Below, one piece after another: positions 1 through 7,912 of a stretch of DNA of 64,000 nucleotides. The notes under the pieces are model-generated. The model had not been told where the DNA came from. It ran no database searches and was given only the letters and a program-made list of their open reading frames with translations. Position 1 is the first letter of the stretch. The number at the start of each line of letters is the position of its first letter. Where the stretch lies: NCBI RefSeq assembly GCF_005145045.1, contig NZ_CP039693.1:248001-312000 (forward strand). Direction: 5' to 3'. This DNA is from Agrobacterium larrymoorei (GTDB lineage Bacteria; Pseudomonadota; Alphaproteobacteria; Rhizobiales; Rhizobiaceae). Made by a program: the position numbers and the translations under genes.

Positions 1-887
1 CCGCGATCTCCGCTTTCACCAGCACCTGTTTTTAGCCAATTCCTGAAGGCTTCCACCTCATCCGTCTGGATCGCGCCGACACCGGCCGCAGCGAGGGCTC
101 CCCACACGGCATCCGGATTGGACAAAGCTCTGGTGTCGTTGAAATCCTGGCAATGGGAAACGTCGAGAGTGTTGATCCAGAGGCGAATATTCTGACGCTC
201 CAGTTCGGCACGTCCTTCCAGGAGATCGGCAATATCGGTGAACTTTACTTCGATCATCGGCGCGCGTAGCGCTTCGATCCGACGTAAATCCTCTGCAAAC
301 CTACCCTTCCGCACTGGAAACATCGGCATATGCGGAATTTTTCCGAACCAGTCCTTTTCAAGTATCTCGAAGCGGATTGCCTCCGGGTCGATATCCGTTT
401 TGACCAGAACCTGATCCTCAACGCCAAGACGCAGCACGGTCTCCATCACTTGCGGCAGGTCGCGGGTGAACTTGGTGTCGATATTGACGGTGATGCGTCC
501 GCGGGCTTCTTCCAGTAACTCTTCCAGCGTCGGCACAGTTTCGGTGGTGATGGCCGCGGCATTCCCACCGGCGCCCGCTTTGAGCTTGGCAGCACGAACC
601 GTCTCGAACGGAAGGTCACTTACGGTCCCCTGCCCCGTCGTGGTGCGGTCAAGCGTTTCGTCGTGAATAACGACAAGGCGTCCGTCAACCGTTGCCTGCG
701 TGTCGATTTCGATCATCTCCACGCCAGCGGAAACGGCTGCCCTTACAGATGCCAGAGAATTTTCGGCGGTGAGGGTCCAGAAGCCACGATGGGCAATGGT
801 GAGGATAGCCGGATTTTCCCGCGAAGAAAGGGCTAGGACATCACAGGAGCGATTGGTCTTTCGAGAGGCTTCGATGGTCTGGTGCAT
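1..887 (-). CDS. Glycerophosphodiester phosphodiesterase, 3' end cut by window edge
   Basis: Hydrolyses glycerophosphodiesters to glycerol 3-phosphate and an alcohol. The frame is open from an ATG at 887 to the window edge (about 295 codons). It shows the GDPD signature in order: HRG at residues 33-35, the E-x-D pair at 60/62 in the segment EMIEIDTQ, and HDETLDRTT from 75. No signal peptide is evident, so the enzyme is probably cytoplasmic and acts on imported substrate. It lies 32 bases after the last permease gene of an ABC importer on the same strand, as in ugp operons where UgpQ follows the transporter. No clear ribosome binding site is seen. The family assignment is firm; the actual diester is unknown. 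Confidence 0.88.
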   Translation of the reverse strand, partial: MHQTIEASRKTNRSCDVLALSSRENPAILTIAHRGFWTLTAENSLASVRAAVSAGVEMIEIDTQATVDGRLVVIHDETLDRTTTGQGTVSDLPFETVRAAKLKAGAGGNAAAITTETVPTLEELLEEARGRITVNIDTKFTRDLPQVMETVLRLGVEDQVLVKTDIDPEAIRFEILEKDWFGKIPHMPMFPVRKGRFAEDLRRIEALRAPMIEVKFTDIADLLEGRAELERQNIRLWINTLDVSHCQDFNDTRALSNPDAVWGALAAAGVGAIQTDEVEAFRNWLKTGAGESGDR

Positions 888-919
888 TTTATTCACTTTC
901 GGATTTTCCGTTATCAGGA

Positions 920-1783
920 TCATAGTTTGCCCATGCCTGCGGCCATCAGGTCATCCCGCAGGATACGACCCGCGATGATGAAGACGATGAGCGCCGGAAA
1001 CAGCAGGATGAATGAGACGATGGAGGCGAGCGGCAGCTGCATCGAATAGGGATCGAGATACATGTAGAGCTTGATCGGTAGCGTCTGGACCACCGGTGCG
1101 CCAACGATGAAGGACTTGTCGAATTCCTCGAAGCTGCCGATAAAGGACATGAGTCCCCCAGCAAGCAGGCCCGGCACGGCCAGTGGCAGAACGATATGCA
1201 ACACGATGCCGACTGTTCCCGCTCCTAGCGAGCGCGCCGCATGAATGAGATCGTCGGGAATTGTTTCCAGTGCCGCAGTCATCAGGCGGATCATCAAGGG
1301 CAAGGTTCCGACGATTTGCACTAGAATGACGCCGAGCACGGAATAGGCGAGGCCCATCAGCAGGAATATCTTGCCGATACCCACGGCGACGACGAGACCG
1401 GGAATGATGATCGGCGCGAGAATGAATATCTCGACCAACCGCTTCATCCGGAAGGGAAAACGGGCCATCGCCCAGGCCGTCGGCAACGCAATTGCTGCTG
1501 TGGAAAAGGTAACGACGACTGCGATGAAGATGCTGTTGATGGTTGCCTGGATCAGCGTGTTATCGGAGAGAACACTGATCCATCGCGCACCCGTATAGTC
1601 TTTGGGCACAAGCAGCGGAGGCGCCCATCCATCCGCCACGCTCCAGAGAAATATCAGCGCAAGCGGCAGGGCAATTGCCAGTGCCAGGCAGATGTACAGA
1701 CCTGCCGACACGAAAATGCGATCTTCCGGTTCGAACACGCGGCGGCGAGGTATTACCGGCGCTTCGCTAACAAGAGTACTCAT
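920..1783 (-). CDS. ABC transporter permease (PotC/UgpE-like)
   Basis: Inner-membrane permease of 287 residues with about six hydrophobic segments and the EAA-type cytoplasmic loop (A-ARSLGAG near residue 185), which contacts the ATPase. The fold is that of the second permease in spermidine/iron/2-aminoethylphosphonate-type importers. Its ATG overlaps the stop of the upstream permease by four bases (ATGA), so the two are translationally coupled. With the neighbouring permease, ATPase, binding protein and glycerophosphodiesterase it forms one operon on the minus strand. The substrate is inferred from the GDPD partner (a phosphodiester or organophosphate), not read from this protein. Confidence 0.88.
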   Translation of the reverse strand: MSTLVSEAPVIPRRRVFEPEDRIFVSAGLYICLALAIALPLALIFLWSVADGWAPPLLVPKDYTGARWISVLSDNTLIQATINSIFIAVVVTFSTAAIALPTAWAMARFPFRMKRLVEIFILAPIIIPGLVVAVGIGKIFLLMGLAYSVLGVILVQIVGTLPLMIRLMTAALETIPDDLIHAARSLGAGTVGIVLHIVLPLAVPGLLAGGLMSFIGSFEEFDKSFIVGAPVVQTLPIKLYMYLDPYSMQLPLASIVSFILLFPALIVFIIAGRILRDDLMAAGMGKL

Positions 1784-2637
1784 GCCGCGTCTCCCCGCGT
1801 TTGACCGGTTCCGATGCGGGATGTCAGCGCGTAATAGGCCAGCAGGACCGATATCGCGAAGGCACTCAGCACCATGCCCATGGCGTAAACCTGATTGAAG
1901 CGACCTTGATTGAATTCCTGCACCATCAGCACCGAAAGAGGACGCGCGGTCGGCGGGCCAACGATATCCGGTATCGCGTAGGAGCCCATGGAGCCAATGA
2001 ATGTCAGAAGGATCGCGGCTGTAATGCCGGGCATCGCGAGCGGAATTTCGACGAAGATCAACGTCTTCAATCTGGATGCTCCAAGCGTGCGCGAGGCGTA
2101 ACGAATGTCTTCAGGGATTGCCGCAAACGCGCTGGTAATGATCAAAGTCATGAAGGGGATTTGTTTCCAGACGCTTGCCAGAATAACGCCGACCCCCCAA
2201 TCGTCGCGAACGAGTTTCGGCAGGGTTACTCCGAGCGGCGCCACAAGGCGGTCCATAAAGCCGCCGCGCTCGAAAACCACGATGACCATCAGGCCGACAA
2301 TGATGCCGGGCACCGCCATGGGAAGCTTGTATAGCCCGCTGAAGAGCTTACGGCCCCAGAAGCTTTTGCGGATCAAAAGTGCCAGCGGTACGGAGACCGC
2401 GAGCGAGACGAGAACCGGCATCACGCCGTAATATATCGAGGTGCGAAGACCACGGATCATGGAAGGGCGGGTGAAAATGCGCTCGTAGAGAGCGAGCGTG
2501 AAACTGCCATCGTCCTGCTGAAAGCTGCCGATCAGCGCGGACATCAAGGGACTGCCGAAGAAGAGGATCAGGTAGCCGACACCGGGTGTAAGCAGCAAAA
2601 GGAGCTGCACACGCCGGTCGCGAAGAAGTCCACGCAT
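1780..2637 (-). CDS. ABC transporter permease (PotB/UgpA-like)
   Basis: First permease of the importer, 285 residues, with hydrophobic spans beginning near residues 10, 65, 100 and onward and an EAA loop reading ASRTLGAS near residue 180. The start is either GTG at 2640 or ATG at 2637; both overlap the stop of the ATPase gene, and I give the ATG (TGATG overlap). It heterodimerises with the adjacent permease in the inner membrane. Order in the operon is binding protein, ATPase, PotB-like, PotC-like, GDPD. Confidence 0.87.
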   Translation of the reverse strand: MRGLLRDRRVQLLLLLTPGVGYLILFFGSPLMSALIGSFQQDDGSFTLALYERIFTRPSMIRGLRTSIYYGVMPVLVSLAVSVPLALLIRKSFWGRKLFSGLYKLPMAVPGIIVGLMVIVVFERGGFMDRLVAPLGVTLPKLVRDDWGVGVILASVWKQIPFMTLIITSAFAAIPEDIRYASRTLGASRLKTLIFVEIPLAMPGITAAILLTFIGSMGSYAIPDIVGPPTARPLSVLMVQEFNQGRFNQVYAMGMVLSAFAISVLLAYYALTSRIGTGQTRGDAA

Positions 2638-3677
2638 CACGCTGCCTCCTTTATCATCTGATCATGAAGGAGGTGCACAGAGCCGGGAAACTGCAGGGAC
2701 ACCCGGCTGCCGGTTTCTATGAGCGCTTCCGCGCCCGTAAGCGTAACGCGTAATTGGGCCGAGCCTATCTCTACGGTGTAGAGCGCATTCGCTCCCATGA
2801 AGGAAACGGACGACACGGTGCCCACACCCTGGCCGTTGGCGGCCATGGTGATATTTTCAGGTCGAACGGAAACCTGCGCCGGGCCATTGGCCCTTGCATC
2901 CAGCGTTACGGGCTGTCCCCAGGCAAGCACAGCCTCCAAACCATTCGCAGTGACAGGTAGCAGGTTGGTCTGGCCCAGAAACCCTGCCGTGAACGCATGT
3001 TTCGGGGCTCGATAAAGCTCAAGCGGCGTCCCGATTTCCACCACGCGACCCGCATTCATGACGACTATACGGTCGGACATTGCCATTGCTTCCGCCTGAT
3101 CATGCGTCACGTAGATGCTTGTCGCGCCAATTCTGCGATGCAATTCCGTCAATTCGTGACGCAGCGTGTCGCGAAGCTTTGCATCCAGGTTGGAAAGCGG
3201 CTCGTCAAACAGGAGCAGACTGGGTTGCATGACGATGGCGCGGGCCAAGGCCACACGTTGCTGCTGACCACCGGATAATTGACGGGGCATGCGATCAACG
3301 AGACCTGCAAGATTACAGATTTCCAAAGCATGAGCGATACGCCGGGCCCGCTCATCCTTGGGCACTTTCTTCATTCGCAGACCAAAGCCAAGATTTTTGG
3401 CAACCGACATGTGCGGAAACAGCGCGTAGGACTGAAACACCATGGCGATGTCACGCGCTTCCGGTGACGCCTGATCGATGCGCCTGCCACCGAGCCGGAT
3501 CTCCCCGGAGGATGGTTCGCTGATGCCCATGAGAATGCGCAGAAGGGTGGACTTGCCGCAGCCCGAAGGGCCGAGGATCGTCACGAATTCACCGCGCTCG
3601 ACATTGATGGACACTGGATGAAGCGCGCGCGTTGCACCGTAATCCTTCGTTACATTGCTGATCTCGAGTTCGCTCAT
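2637..3677 (-). CDS. ABC transporter ATP-binding protein (PotA/UgpC/FbpC-like)
   Basis: Energises the importer. About 346 residues with all nucleotide-binding motifs: Walker A GPSGCGKST near residue 37, Q-loop FQSYALFPHMS, signature LSGGQQQRVALARA, Walker B LLLFDEPLSNLDAKLR and switch histidine in YVTHDQAEAM. A C-terminal TOBE/OB domain follows (around residues 235-345), typical of the CUT1/PotA group. ATG at 3677 is preferred over GTG at 3680; an AAGGGAA element lies upstream. It sits between the binding-protein gene (79-base spacer with a hairpin) and the first permease (overlap). Confidence 0.9.
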   Translation of the reverse strand: MSELEISNVTKDYGATRALHPVSINVERGEFVTILGPSGCGKSTLLRILMGISEPSSGEIRLGGRRIDQASPEARDIAMVFQSYALFPHMSVAKNLGFGLRMKKVPKDERARRIAHALEICNLAGLVDRMPRQLSGGQQQRVALARAIVMQPSLLLFDEPLSNLDAKLRDTLRHELTELHRRIGATSIYVTHDQAEAMAMSDRIVVMNAGRVVEIGTPLELYRAPKHAFTAGFLGQTNLLPVTANGLEAVLAWGQPVTLDARANGPAQVSVRPENITMAANGQGVGTVSSVSFMGANALYTVEIGSAQLRVTLTGAEALIETGSRVSLQFPGSVHLLHDQMIKEAA

Positions 3678-3712
3678 CACGACGTTCCCTTCAATAGAGG
3701 CTGTGGCGAGGA

Positions 3713-3738
3713 GTGCGGTCAGGCTGCCTGAACCGCAC
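3713..3738 (-). promoter_or_regulatory. Intercistronic hairpin after binding-protein gene
   Basis: An inverted repeat with arms GTGCGGTCAGG and CCTGAACCGCAC (one bulged base) and a three-base loop lies between the binding-protein stop and the ATPase start. No U-run follows, so full termination is unlikely. Such stems commonly protect the upstream binding-protein mRNA and lower expression of the downstream transporter genes; that role is inference here. Confidence 0.5.
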
Positions 3739-3756
3739 CTTGCAAGTGCACGCGTC

Positions 3757-4986
3757 CTATTGGTTCAGCACCTTTTCATCGAGCGCGTCAGAGAGGGCTT
3801 TCGACATGTCCCAAAAGGCTGGAACGGAAAGTCGGGGATAGACATCCGGCGGAAGAACGTTGGCCTGTTTGTCCTTTGGCATCAGATCGTTGGTCACATC
3901 CGCACGGGGCGAACGCGAGGCCTTGGTTTCCAGCTTCCAGGCCTGAAAGTCCTTGCTCATGGCCATGTCGATCAGCAAAAGCGCCGCTGCGACATTCTTC
4001 GCATTGGCGGGCACGAACATGGCGTCGCCGGAACCGACCTGCCCTTTTTCCAGCAATGTCAGGCGGAATGTTTCCGGTAACTGCTTGTTACCGAGGAAAG
4101 TCAGGACTTGGTCCTCCCACACGGTGCCCATGTAGAGCTGCTGGTTGTTGATGAGGTTCAGCGTATCGGCGTTACCATTCGTCAGTTCCGCGACAGACAG
4201 AAGACGCCGGTAATAGTCCCACACGGGGTCGAGGCAATCTGTGCTCATCGCCCAATCGCGCGCTTCGTCCAGTGTTTGACTGTAATCGGTCAGCGTCTGG
4301 CGGCATTCGCCCGTCAGATAATTCAGCGCGAGGGAATAGATGAAGCCACTGCCTGAACCACCTTTCGATGGCAATGTTATGCCCAGACGCTTCGGGTTCT
4401 TTTCAGCCCAGACCAGCAGCTCATCAAAGCTTTTCGGCACATCCTGTGGCTTTACGAAAGCTGAGTCATAACCAATCGCTGTCTGGTTGAGATGGACAAG
4501 CGGATAGCTGCCACCGTGCTTGCGACCGAACAGGCTTTCAGCCAATACAGGGTCGTAATTCGCCATGTTCGGCAGGATTTTCGTCAACGCAATATTGCCG
4601 ACGACACCTTTCGAAGAGAGAAGCGGATAATCGCCGCCGCCCGAGAAATAGGCATCCACAGGTGAATCCTGCCCGGCCGCCTGCACTGCAATCAGCTGCT
4701 GGTTGGCCTGATCGCCTTTCACATCGCTATAGGTAACCTTGATACCATACTTGGCCTCGAACCGGTTGATCAGTTCTTTCCATGTGTCGGCGAAGCTTCC
4801 CGCGAAGTTGTACATCGTTACATGGCCTTCCGCCTTAGCGGCGGGAACGACGATGTCGTAGAAATTTTCGCGTGTGAGCTTGGACAGGTCGAAATCGAGA
4901 TTCTTCATGTTGCTGTCTGCCGATAGACACGGCGCTGCCGTCGTCGCCAGCGCAAGCGCGGCGAATGCAAAGAATTTCATACCCAT
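3757..4986 (-). CDS. Periplasmic solute-binding protein of ABC importer
   Basis: Captures the substrate in the periplasm for the transporter encoded downstream. The start is ATG 4986, set by AGGAGA eight bases upstream; a longer open frame upstream lacks a ribosome site. The N-terminus MGMKFFAFAALALATTAAPCLSA is a signal peptide with cleavage near residue 24, possibly at the Cys if lipidated, though the lipobox is poor. The mature part resembles family 1 binding proteins for spermidine, iron, thiamine or sugar phosphates (segments EGHVTMYNFAG, DAYFSGGGDYPLL). It is the first gene of the operon and is transcribed divergently from the ROK-type regulator. Presence of a GDPD gene suggests an organophosphate ligand. 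Confidence 0.87.
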   Translation of the reverse strand: MGMKFFAFAALALATTAAPCLSADSNMKNLDFDLSKLTRENFYDIVVPAAKAEGHVTMYNFAGSFADTWKELINRFEAKYGIKVTYSDVKGDQANQQLIAVQAAGQDSPVDAYFSGGGDYPLLSSKGVVGNIALTKILPNMANYDPVLAESLFGRKHGGSYPLVHLNQTAIGYDSAFVKPQDVPKSFDELLVWAEKNPKRLGITLPSKGGSGSGFIYSLALNYLTGECRQTLTDYSQTLDEARDWAMSTDCLDPVWDYYRRLLSVAELTNGNADTLNLINNQQLYMGTVWEDQVLTFLGNKQLPETFRLTLLEKGQVGSGDAMFVPANAKNVAAALLLIDMAMSKDFQAWKLETKASRSPRADVTNDLMPKDKQANVLPPDVYPRLSVPAFWDMSKALSDALDEKVLNQ

Positions 4987-5130
4987 TGAATAGTTTCTCC
5001 TAGGGAGCCGTTGTAGAACTGGCTTCTTATTAATACACTTTAAGCGTAATATTTGTGACGGTCCAGTGAAAATGTGGAAATGACGCATGAGACCTGTTGC
5101 CGCCGGTGGACACAGCCGCTATCCAAAGCC
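4987..5130. promoter_or_regulatory. Divergent promoter region between importer operon and ROK-type regulator
   Basis: The 144-base AT-richer gap must hold the promoters of the minus-strand importer operon and of the plus-strand regulator. The segment around 5027-5055 (ttattaatacactttaagcg) is the most promoter-like. I cannot assign -35/-10 boxes or an operator with confidence. Confidence 0.4.
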
Positions 5131-6279
5131 ATGACAATCACCCAGACGTTGCAATTAAATTTCGCCCGCCATCCGCTTGCCAGCGAGAACGAGCGTTTGA
5201 TTCTGGATATTGTTCGACGCCACGGACCCATTGCTCGCGCATCGATTACCGGCCACACAAACCTGACGCAGCAATCCGTACATCGGTTGATTGAAGGCCT
5301 TTTAGAGCGCGAACTGCTACGCACCGGCGCAGCCCTGAAAGGTACACGCGGTCAACCCAGCCCAACGATCGAATTGATACCTGAGGCCGCCTACTCCCTC
5401 GGGTTTTCGATCAATACCGACTCTGTCGTCATCTGCATTGCCGACTTCCGCTGCAACATCGTTGTGGAGGAAAAGTTGAAGACGCTTCCAGGTGATCGGG
5501 AAGCGACGCTTGATGCGCTGGCGATGACATTGGATCGAATACTCTCTGATCATGGGATTGCGCGCGCAAGGCTGCTCGGCCTCGGCTTCTCCATGTCGGG
5601 ATTTTTTATCTCGGAAGACAGGATATTCAACGCACCTGAGCCTTTGCGGGACTGGTCGCTCATTGAGCTCAAACCCATACTTGAAACAAGGTTTGGATTA
5701 CCAGTCTGGTTGGAAAACAATGCAACGACGGGCGCAATCGGCGAAAACCTGCGCGGTGTCGGATTATGGTGTGAAACCTTCGCCTATCTATCCTTCGCCT
5801 ATGGCTTCGGCGGTGGCTTGATCCTTAATGGCCGGCCATTCCACGGCTTCCATGGCAATGCTGGTGAGTTCAGCGGCATATACAACCCGGATGAGTCCCC
5901 TAAGCGTCCAGCACTGCAATATCTGATGAAGACGCTACAAAGAAACGGCGTCGACATCCATTCTGTCGATACGCTTTACCACCAGTTCGATCCCGCGTGG
6001 CCCGGTGTGGAAGAATGGCTTGACGAAACCATGCCGCAGGTGGACAGGCTCATAGCCAGCCTTATCGCCGTGCTCGACCCCCAAGCGATCGTCTTCGGGG
6101 GACTATTGCCCCGCGCACTTGGCCGAATGATGATCGAACGCGCGAACATGCCCTCACAACGCGAGCACCGCTACGGTACAGGCCCCAAGGAAGCCAAACT
6201 TGTTCTCAGCGAAACGGAAGGTGACCCCTCTGCCTTGGGTGCGGCGCTTTTGCCGCTGAGAGTTCGGTATTTCAGCTGA
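5131..6279 (+). CDS. ROK-family transcriptional regulator
   Basis: Likely local regulator of the divergent importer/GDPD operon. An N-terminal winged helix (ENERLILDIVRRHGPIARASI, then a recognition helix LTQQSVHRLIE) is followed by a ROK sugar-kinase-like domain: glycine-rich YGFGGGLILNGRPFHGFHGNAGE. Key catalytic features are lost: the kinase Asp motif reads ENNA instead of NDA, and the zinc motif (GH then CxCGxxGCxE) is missing, the sequence after GE being FSGIYNPDESPKRPAL. It is thus a sensor only, and a degenerate one. Alternative starts are GTG 5074 and ATG 5080; ATG 5131 gives the usual 382 residues, but no start has a good ribosome site. Confidence 0.82.
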   Translation: MTITQTLQLNFARHPLASENERLILDIVRRHGPIARASITGHTNLTQQSVHRLIEGLLERELLRTGAALKGTRGQPSPTIELIPEAAYSLGFSINTDSVVICIADFRCNIVVEEKLKTLPGDREATLDALAMTLDRILSDHGIARARLLGLGFSMSGFFISEDRIFNAPEPLRDWSLIELKPILETRFGLPVWLENNATTGAIGENLRGVGLWCETFAYLSFAYGFGGGLILNGRPFHGFHGNAGEFSGIYNPDESPKRPALQYLMKTLQRNGVDIHSVDTLYHQFDPAWPGVEEWLDETMPQVDRLIASLIAVLDPQAIVFGGLLPRALGRMMIERANMPSQREHRYGTGPKEAKLVLSETEGDPSALGAALLPLRVRYFS

Positions 6280-6759
6280 TACCCTATGACGGCTTACGAA
6301 AGCCGGGCGCCGCGTTGGCGAGGCGGATGATTGCAGATCAAAAGACAGACAAGTATCGTTTCGATTGCAATACCTTAATCTATTGCTACACGCCACTTTG
6401 GAAACACTCCAGACCGTGGTTTGGAGGCCTACCGTATTGAGAGGTTTTGCCCGTTATTGCCCAAGCGGTACGAGACCTACAGCTGAATATTTCTCGGCAG
6501 GTTTCCAGCGATATGAACCGGCACCTCCTCATCATCATGACACTCAAACGATTTGAGCCATTTCCCATCATACCGAAGCCCCGATCCGATTAAACGTGTC
6601 GAAAGCCCAATTGCGGGCTTCGATGGGCTGTGCGCGGATAAAGAAAAAAGCGGCAATCCGCCTCTATTTTAAATTCCGTGGGATCGGAACGAATACAGAG
6701 ACTGCCAGTTTGGTAGTCGAGGGCAACAAGAGATGCGGCCCTTATGAGAGGAAATCATC
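6280..6759. other. 480-base intergenic region
   Basis: Between the ROK-type gene and the small secreted protein. It contains a short inverted repeat (GCAATA at 6367-6372 with TATTGC at 6381-6386), a hairpin-like element near 6601-6625 (arms around AGCCC/GGGCT), a weak GCGG-CAAT-CCGC stem near 6650 before a T-rich stretch, and the EcfG-type promoter at 6686-6710. The short open frames here (for example a 63-codon frame on the plus strand) lack ribosome sites and I do not call them. Confidence 0.4.
6686..6710 (+). promoter_or_regulatory. EcfG (RpoE2)-type stress promoter
   Basis: GGAAC at 6686-6690 is followed after 17 bases by GTT at 6708-6710, fitting the alphaproteobacterial general-stress sigma EcfG consensus (GGAAC, 16-18 bases, GTT). 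It lies 50 bases upstream of the ATG at 6760, a suitable distance. The call is by pattern only. Confidence 0.55.
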
Positions 6760-7080
6760 ATGAAGAAAGTCATTATAGCAGTGGCGCTGCTGAGCGCCAC
6801 GGCGATGTCTGCGGCTGCCCAGACATCTGCCCCGGCAACCAGCAATGACGGCAACACGCCCGCTGTCGCCACCCCGGAAACCAAGAACCCGACAGCTCCG
6901 GTTGAAGGTGCGAACAGCTTTACGGAAGAGCAGGCGAAAACCCGCATCGAAGAGGCCGGTTACTCCGATGTCAAGGACCTCAAGAAGGATGACAAGGGTA
7001 TCTGGATGGCGGCTGGCATGAAGGATGACAAGTCCGTCATGATCTCCATGGATTATCAGGGCAACGTCGTCGCCAAGTAA
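6760..7080 (+). CDS. Small periplasmic PepSY-like protein
   Basis: A 106-residue exported protein. MKKVIIAVALLSATAMSAAAQ is a clear Sec signal peptide with cleavage after AAA. A Thr/Pro/Ala-rich linker (residues 22-50) leads to a single PepSY-like domain (TEEQAKTRIEEAGYSDV to MISMDYQGNVVAK). Such domains are often small inhibitory or ligand-binding modules; no enzymatic role is implied. AGAGGAAA precedes the ATG. The EcfG-type promoter upstream and the stress-type genes that follow suggest it belongs to the general stress response. Confidence 0.72.
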   Translation: MKKVIIAVALLSATAMSAAAQTSAPATSNDGNTPAVATPETKNPTAPVEGANSFTEEQAKTRIEEAGYSDVKDLKKDDKGIWMAAGMKDDKSVMISMDYQGNVVAK

Positions 7081-7156
7081 GCTGTCCGTTTATCGAGGCC
7101 TGATCTCCCCGGTCCAGGCGAGAGACCAGTGATCCACCCAATTGAGGATGACACAG

Positions 7157-7759
7157 ATGAGAACTGTAACCGGACTTTTCGATGACCACGCGGATGCGCG
7201 CTCGGCAGTGACCGAGTTGGAAACCGCTGGTGTTCCTTCCAAAGATATCAGCATCGTATCGAACAATGCCGATAACCGACATAGCGACGATTCCAAGGCC
7301 GCCGAAGGCGCTGGCACGGGTGCCGGTATCGGCGCAGTCGTCGGTGGCGCGGGCGGCCTTTTGACTGGCCTCGGCATCATGGCCATCCCAGGCGTTGGCC
7401 CAGTCGTTGCCGCTGGCTGGCTTGCCGCCACGGCGGCGGGTGTGGCCGCTGGCGCAGTTGCAGGCGGTGCAGCAGGCGGTATCGTTGGCGCCATGATGGA
7501 CTCCGGCGTCTCTGAAGAAGATGCGCATGTTTATGCGGAAGGTGTACGCCGTGGCGGTACCATCGTTACCGCGAAAGTCGACGACGACATGGTTCCAGAG
7601 GCCGAGGCCGTTCTCAAGCGTTCGAACTGGGTCGATCCGACTGCACGCCGCGCCGCCTACAGGGAAGAAGGATGGCAGCGCTTCGACGACACGCTCGACC
7701 CTTACGACGCCGACCAGATCGAGAAAGAACGCGCTCGTTATAAGCGTCCGGCTCTTTGA
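7157..7759 (+). CDS. General stress protein (17M-like N-domain, glycine-zipper membrane hairpin)
   Basis: The start is ATG 7157, set by GAGGA eight bases upstream; earlier in-frame TTG/ATG codons would place that element inside the gene. Residues 1-40 (TVTGLFDDHADARSAVTELETAGV) form the ferredoxin-like domain of general stress protein 17M. Residues about 55-120 are a Gly/Ala-rich stretch with G-x3-G zipper spacing that could insert in a membrane as two helices. The C-terminal part (GGTIVTAKVDDD) repeats the ferredoxin-like pattern and ends in a charged tail. Function unknown. It is probably co-transcribed with the PepSY-like gene 76 bases upstream and ends before a good terminator. Confidence 0.72.
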   Translation: MRTVTGLFDDHADARSAVTELETAGVPSKDISIVSNNADNRHSDDSKAAEGAGTGAGIGAVVGGAGGLLTGLGIMAIPGVGPVVAAGWLAATAAGVAAGAVAGGAAGGIVGAMMDSGVSEEDAHVYAEGVRRGGTIVTAKVDDDMVPEAEAVLKRSNWVDPTARRAAYREEGWQRFDDTLDPYDADQIEKERARYKRPAL

Positions 7760-7837
7760 AATACCAATCGATGCGGGCTCTGAGCGCCACATGGACCTGC
7801 TAGTTTGCAGGTTTCTGCCGGGCATCGCGAATTCAGC

Positions 7838-7863
7838 AGGCCGCTTTCGGGCGGCCTTTTTCC
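7838..7863 (+). terminator. Rho-independent terminator
   Basis: Stem AGGCCGC / GCGGCCT with a six-base TTTCGG loop, followed by TTTTCC. It ends the transcript of the stress gene at 7157-7759 and separates it from the catalase gene. Confidence 0.85.
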
Positions 7864-7912
7864 TTACGGGTTGCGGTGGCGCAACTCGCGTCACACGGCT
7901 AGGAGATGCACA

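Noticed and set aside
6365..6556. 63-codon open frame in the gap after the ROK-type gene
   Set aside because: No ribosome site, composition not protein-like.
7805..7912. Extended N-terminus of catalase
   Set aside because: The frame is open here but overlaps a terminator, and ATG 7913 has a good ribosome site.
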